From NCBI GenBank assembly GCA_034670405.1, contig JAXDDX010000125.1, positions 744,001 through 808,000 of the forward strand: a stretch of 64,000 bases of DNA. Reading direction: 5' to 3'. The DNA comes from Hoplostethus atlanticus (Eukaryota; Chordata; Actinopteri; Trachichthyiformes; Trachichthyidae). The notes below the pieces were generated by a model. The model was not told the origin of the DNA. It made no database searches and saw only the letters and a list, made by a program, of their open reading frames with translations. Each line of letters starts with the position of its first letter. Position 1 is the stretch's first letter. Shown piece after piece: positions 60,201 to 64,000 of the stretch. Made by a program: the position numbers and the translations under genes.

Positions 60201-60650
60201 AGTACGTTTACATGCACACCTCAATTACTCGTAATCAGTTTAAGGCAATCTTTGCGATTACAAGGTTTACATGGTTTGAAGTAACGCAATTTCTCTAATA
60301 ACCCAGTTTACATGGAATGATTTGGAAGTTGTTTTCTGACAACTTAAATCATATTAAATCATCTTTGTGAACAACGTGCAGTAGTTTCAAAAAGCCGATA
60401 CAAATATTTCTATATGGAGGAATATTTTGGACTAAATTAAATAAATAAATACACTGATAGATAATTAATACATTGTGTAATGTGACAATAAATAAATAAT
60501 AATGAAATGTGAGCATAAATAATTTAATGTGGCACGAAATGCATGTATGTGTTTATTTATTTATCTAATTATTTAATTATTGATAATTTCTGGAATCATT
60601 TATTTAATTCAATGACGCTTTGTGCATGGAATAAGACTTGACATTAAAAC
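54236..60650. other. Intergenic spacer, no supported gene
   Basis: Mostly unique-looking AT-rich DNA. Visible items: a 10-bp repeat CACATTGTGC (54367-54392); a perfect hairpin ATTGAAAAGAAT/ATTCTTTTCAAT (54968-54996); a fish repeat fragment CTTCATTGATCCCC near 58033; and GTTTACATG words (about 60205-60315) typical of another repeat. No conserved coding sequence. Confidence 0.5.
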
Positions 60651-60659
60651 TGTCACTTT

Positions 60660-60990
60660 CACCCATCAAGTTGGAAGGGTGGGCTCTAGCAAGTACAAGG
60701 TCTGTGCTCAGCTGGAAAGCTATCCTGCTAGCTTTGGAACTCGGAAGCTGACCTGATATCGGAGTGGAAGAGCTGACCTGGAAGAGCTAGTAGGAGGCGT
60801 GCCGACCTGGGGACTGAGCTGCAGTTAAGAGTTTTATATTGTGTGTTTATGAAGAAAACAGCATGCCGGCCAGTGAACGCTCCTCACCGGCCCCTGGGGT
60901 TGCGAGTCCTGCTACAGCATGTAAATGTAGTGATTGTTGCATCATGATGTACTGTGTAGTACATCATGACCTTTTCAAATAAACAACTGA
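60660..60990 (+). repeat. Repeat related to 23757-24020
   Basis: CAGCTGGAAAGCTATCCTGC, GAAGCTGACCTGATATCGG and GAAGAGCTGACCTGG resemble the 23.9-kb repeat. An 11-bp-stem perfect hairpin (TCATGATGTAC/GTACATCATGA) lies at 60942-60969. Confidence 0.4.
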
Positions 60991-61009
60991 AGCCCTGAGC
61001 ATCGGAAAA

Positions 61010-61530
61010 GAGTAATGTGGTCTGATGAGTCGTCTTTCAGCCTTTTTCCTCCACTCCATCCCTTCAACCCACAATGTCTGTTGCCAACTAGTAAAGATGG
61101 TGGTAATGGTATGGGCAGCCGTTTACTGGGAATCATTAGGTCTGAAGATTGATCTGCATGGTTGTATAATGGCCAATGAATGAGGCCATTTTACGGTATC
61201 AGGAGCACCCTAGGGTGCAAACACTGTTCACTTATTCCAAGATGATCCTCCACACCCACAGCTAAACAAATTCAAGAGTGGTTTTATGAACAGCAGGAAG
61301 AAGTCAAACTCCTTCCATGACCACCCTAGTCAGAGGATCTAAACATCATTGAATCTTGATGGGAAGTACATTTCCACCTCCTTCATCCCTCAAAGAACTG
61401 GAGGCTTTCCTTCGTGAAGAAATCCAATATCCCACTACACACAGTTCAGGATGCAGTATGACACCAGTATGAGGAGGACTGAAGCTGTTCTGACGTCAAA
61501 GGATAACCCAACTCCTTGTACTTACATTCA
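61010..61530 (+). pseudogene. Tc1-like transposase relic, heavily decayed
   Basis: Traces in several frames: MWSDESSFSLFP, then QDD followed by P-H-P words, QEWFYEQQEEVKLLP, SEDLNIIE and EAVLTSKDNPTP. These are the order and spacing of a Tc1-family DDE transposase C-terminal half (WSDES, QDD, SPDLN, PTP). Many frameshifts and stops. Confidence 0.65.
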
Positions 61531-62267
61531 TAAAATGTTTACCTTATATTGTCCACCTCCTGTTTATACAATGAAATCACTGATTTCTGAACGACAAAAT
61601 TATTGCATGTATAGTGAGTACCTGCAATAAACATGGCTAGTCCAATGGTTAGGGTGCTGGGCTGTTTACAGAATCTGAAGCTGGTTAAAATCTCAAGGTG
61701 AATGGACCCATGAGCAATGCTGTCAACACACACTGCTCCAGAGATTGGCCCCAATGTAGTTTCTAATGTAAAACAAGAAAAAAGAAAAATACCTATCAAT
61801 TTTGTGAAGAGGAGCGGGGTACACAACAATGTCCGAGCAATGTCAACAATGTGTTGCTCCTGCTTCTGATTTGGCAGGTCAGGCATGTCTGAACACATCA
61901 AGAATAAGTCTATGCTGCAATGTTGCAATGGGCAAATGCAAATTCAACAAGAAATGGTTGGAGGAAAACAGATACGGAGGCTGGCTAAAGCCTGCCAGCA
62001 ATTTATACGTTAGAGTGGTGTCTAACTTAGACAAATATGTTAAACTATTAATCCTTTCAGTGAAAATATTACGATTGTAATATTGGGTAATGTCTTACCC
62101 AGATTATACACACATATATATAACACATATCTAACACAATTAAATATATATACACTGCAAAAAATAATGTGTTGGGTTTACTTACAAAAACCATCGCAAC
62201 GTTTTACAAGCACCTTCCTAAGTACTTTCAACTAAGAGATTTCTAAGTAAAGGGGATGAGAAAATAT

Positions 62268-62459
62268 TAAGTTGATAACACACACATTTATGAATACCCA
62301 ACACAAAAAATTACTTAAAGCCAACTTAGTTCCATCAAATGAACCCATTGTGTATACTTAATAATCGTAAGTTGATAATACACACATTTATGAGTACCCA
62401 ACTCAAAAAATTACTTAAAGCCAACTTAGTTCCATCAAATGAACCCATTGTGTATACTT
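62268..62459. repeat. 100-bp tandem duplication
   Basis: TAAGTTGATAACACACACAT at 62268 and TAAGTTGATAATACACACAT at 62368 start two copies that match through AACCCATTGTGTATACTT with very few differences. Confidence 0.9.
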
Positions 62460-62671
62460 TATATTTCACATTACAGTTACTTACTCTATGCAGTGTATAT
62501 AGATCACTTACTTGACCTAACTGAGGTCCACTAACTTCTATCTAAAACATGTAGTAGTATCAATGTCCTATTGCAATTTCAATGTAAAAGTACTTTGACT
62601 GAAATGAAATTCAGGCAAAGGCATGTCAATAAATTCAATTCAGTTTTTATTTGTTCAGTTCTTGAGCTCAG

Positions 62672-62767
62672 TGAAACTGCATAAGTCTTTCTGCGTACTT
62701 GTCCAGATTGGCCATGAACGTCGTTTCCAGGTCGACGGTAGTTATTCTTTTGAATTCTTCTTTGACC
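62672..62767 (-). pseudogene. SAMD3-like relic, 3' exon
   Basis: After TTTTCAAG on the minus strand: VKEEFKRITTVDLETTFMAN then LDKYAERLMQFH and a stop. It continues the exon at 63048-63200 in the family's order (…Q-V-x-x-E-F-x-R-I…). The family normally goes on for many more residues, so this copy is truncated. Confidence 0.5.
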
Positions 62768-63046
62768 TTGAAAACAAAAGATAAAAAAAGTTATTGAAAA
62801 ATGTTAGTCACTCATTCTACAAAAACAACAATAATTTAATTTGCTTTGGTACTACAAAAGTTCACTGGAAGCTATGGCTTTGTGTAAATACATACAGCTG
62901 TAGACTGAAAAGACAAAAAGAAGAAAAACTATATTGCCATGTTTTACCTAAAAGGTAGATTCAACAGAAATTGCAATTTGATGGAAAAGACGAATAAAAG
63001 AAACACACTGTAGAAAACATTTGTGCAATATGTAAATACCTGACTG

Positions 63047-63210
63047 GGTTCCAACAAAGCAGGCCAACTTTTTTTCAGGTCCGCTATGGCAGGGCTTTCT
63101 TCCATTATCTCTTTCCTCCGATAGGAAACGGTCTTGGCCATCATTTCGTCATAATCATCAACCTGTTGATGATTAGTTGAAACTGGTGTGTTGGAGGTGG
63201 GAAGGATCAA
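63047..63210 (-). pseudogene. SAMD3-like relic, internal exon
   Basis: Encodes DDYDEMMAKTVSYRRKEIME and ESPAIADLKKSWPALLEPSQ, then a donor CAG|GTATTT at 63047-63042. It resembles the RRxEI..EPAI…WPALL block of fish SAMD3-like proteins. Confidence 0.5.
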
Positions 63211-63310
63211 ATATGTGGTGAGGGCATTGAGGACTGGGTTGAGAAAGACTGGACTATAGAAGCTATGCTGGCATTCTGCGGTGGCTTCAGTAACCCATCA
63301 GAGATGTAAA

Positions 63311-63503
63311 CTAGTGGTTCCCAACCCAGCCCTCATCTACCCCGAGTCATTCCAGATATTTAATCTTCCCCAGTGCTAGCACACCTGATTCATTAGTCAC
63401 CTACTCAGCGAGGCCTTGACGAATGTATCAGGTGTGCTAGCACTGGGGAAGATCAAATACATGGAATGGCTGAGGGTACTCAAGGACTGGGTTGGGAACT
63501 ACT
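63311..63503. mobile_element. Hairpin MITE with 8-bp target duplication (hAT-type)
   Basis: The left arm CTAGTGGTTCCCAACCCAG and the right arm CTGGGTTGGGAACTACT pair across almost the whole element, including GCTAGCACACCTGATTCA and its inverse. GATGTAAA flanks it at 63303-63310 and 63504-63511. No coding capacity. Confidence 0.8.
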
Positions 63504-63835
63504 GATGTAAACAATGCCGCAGAACATGTAAACACTGATATCAGGTCACTGACTCAACAGAAAGTTAAGGTGGAATACGCCTACCTATAGATTGAATAGC
63601 GGCCTTAGCCTTTCTACTTACTTGTTAACATTAGGTGCATGCAGACGAAACTGTACACTTGACTTCTTTGACGGCCCACCTTGAGTCGTTTCTTGAATGA
63701 AAAGAAATATAAAAATAAGAACAATATTCAGAAGTATACATTTTCTATGCAGGCCTGATTATATATGTAATTACAATGAGATTGATCAAAATATCAAATA
63801 TCTTGAGGGCAAATATGATTTACTTTGGCTAGCCA

Positions 63836-64000
63836 GAGGTCACCGATCTTATCCAGAATGGGCCTGAGTGGGTGCAGGCTTTTGTTCCAACCAAGCACTA
63901 GCACACCTGATTCTACTAACCAACCACTAGAGTCTTTGCTAAGGACCTTGACTAGTAGAATGACTTGACTCAGGCCCATTCTGGATAAGATCGGTGACCC
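63836..64000. mobile_element. Second hairpin MITE, cut at window edge
   Basis: GGTCACCGATCTTATCCAGA with ATGGGCCTGAGT at the left is the exact inverse of ACTCAGGCCCAT and TCTGGATAAGATCGGTGACC at the right. The interior CACTAGCACACCTGATTCTA is shared with the 63.3-kb MITE. Confidence 0.8.

Larger units (their letters stand above)
62153..63210 (-). mobile_element. Second TIR element end with a SAMD3-like relic
   Basis: The terminus CACTGCAAAAAATAATG at 62153 is preceded by TA, like the 2686 end. It is followed by a 100-bp tandem duplication and then minus-strand exons of a SAMD3-like gene. The other end lies beyond or is lost, because later MITEs occupy 63311 onward. Confidence 0.5.

Overview
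This window is teleost fish nuclear DNA. It is intron-rich and AT-rich, with vertebrate-type GT/AG splice sites. It carries a recognisable L2-clade LINE, tRNA-headed SINEs, Tc1-like relics, hAT-type elements and many CA/TA/GA microsatellites. Nothing suggests prokaryotic, viral or organellar DNA. The species cannot be fixed from sequence alone.

Layout. (1) About 0.2-20 kb, minus strand: the 5' part of BMS1, the GTPase of early 40S ribosome assembly. I resolve 13 coding exons whose phases join without error into about 741 residues; the C-terminal half lies off the left edge. A putative 5' UTR exon and promoter lie near 19.86-19.99 kb. The introns are full of mobile DNA. The largest block (2.69-8.12 kb, antisense to BMS1) has inverted ends flanked by TA and encloses broken copies of a SAMD3-like gene and a C2H2-finger gene. 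A 1.4-kb hAT-type foldback element with an exact 8-bp target duplication is nested inside it. (2) 20-37 kb: a repeat-rich spacer. It holds a solo LTR with a 5-bp target duplication (21.79-22.45 kb), a nearly full-length but disabled L2-type LINE (about 24.2-27.7 kb), a SINE sharing the LINE 3' tail, and a 0.7-kb inverted-repeat transposon (32.5-33.2 kb). (3) 37-54 kb, plus strand: a ZNF518-family gene (probably znf518a). Its whole 1417-residue coding sequence lies in one exon (48,781-53,034), and inferred 5' UTR exons lie near 37.3 and 40.1 kb. (4) 54-64 kb: the 3' UTR and spacer, a Tc1-like relic (61.0-61.5 kb), a second SAMD3-like relic beside the same kind of transposon end (62.15-63.2 kb), and two related hairpin MITEs at the right edge.

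The two host genes are divergent, unrelated in function and separated by transposon debris. The best candidate for something poorly described is the SAMD3-like/C2H2 mobile unit. It is present twice, each copy next to a CAC(A/T)GCAAA terminus preceded by TA, which suggests that this multicopy fish gene family is carried by a DNA transposon.
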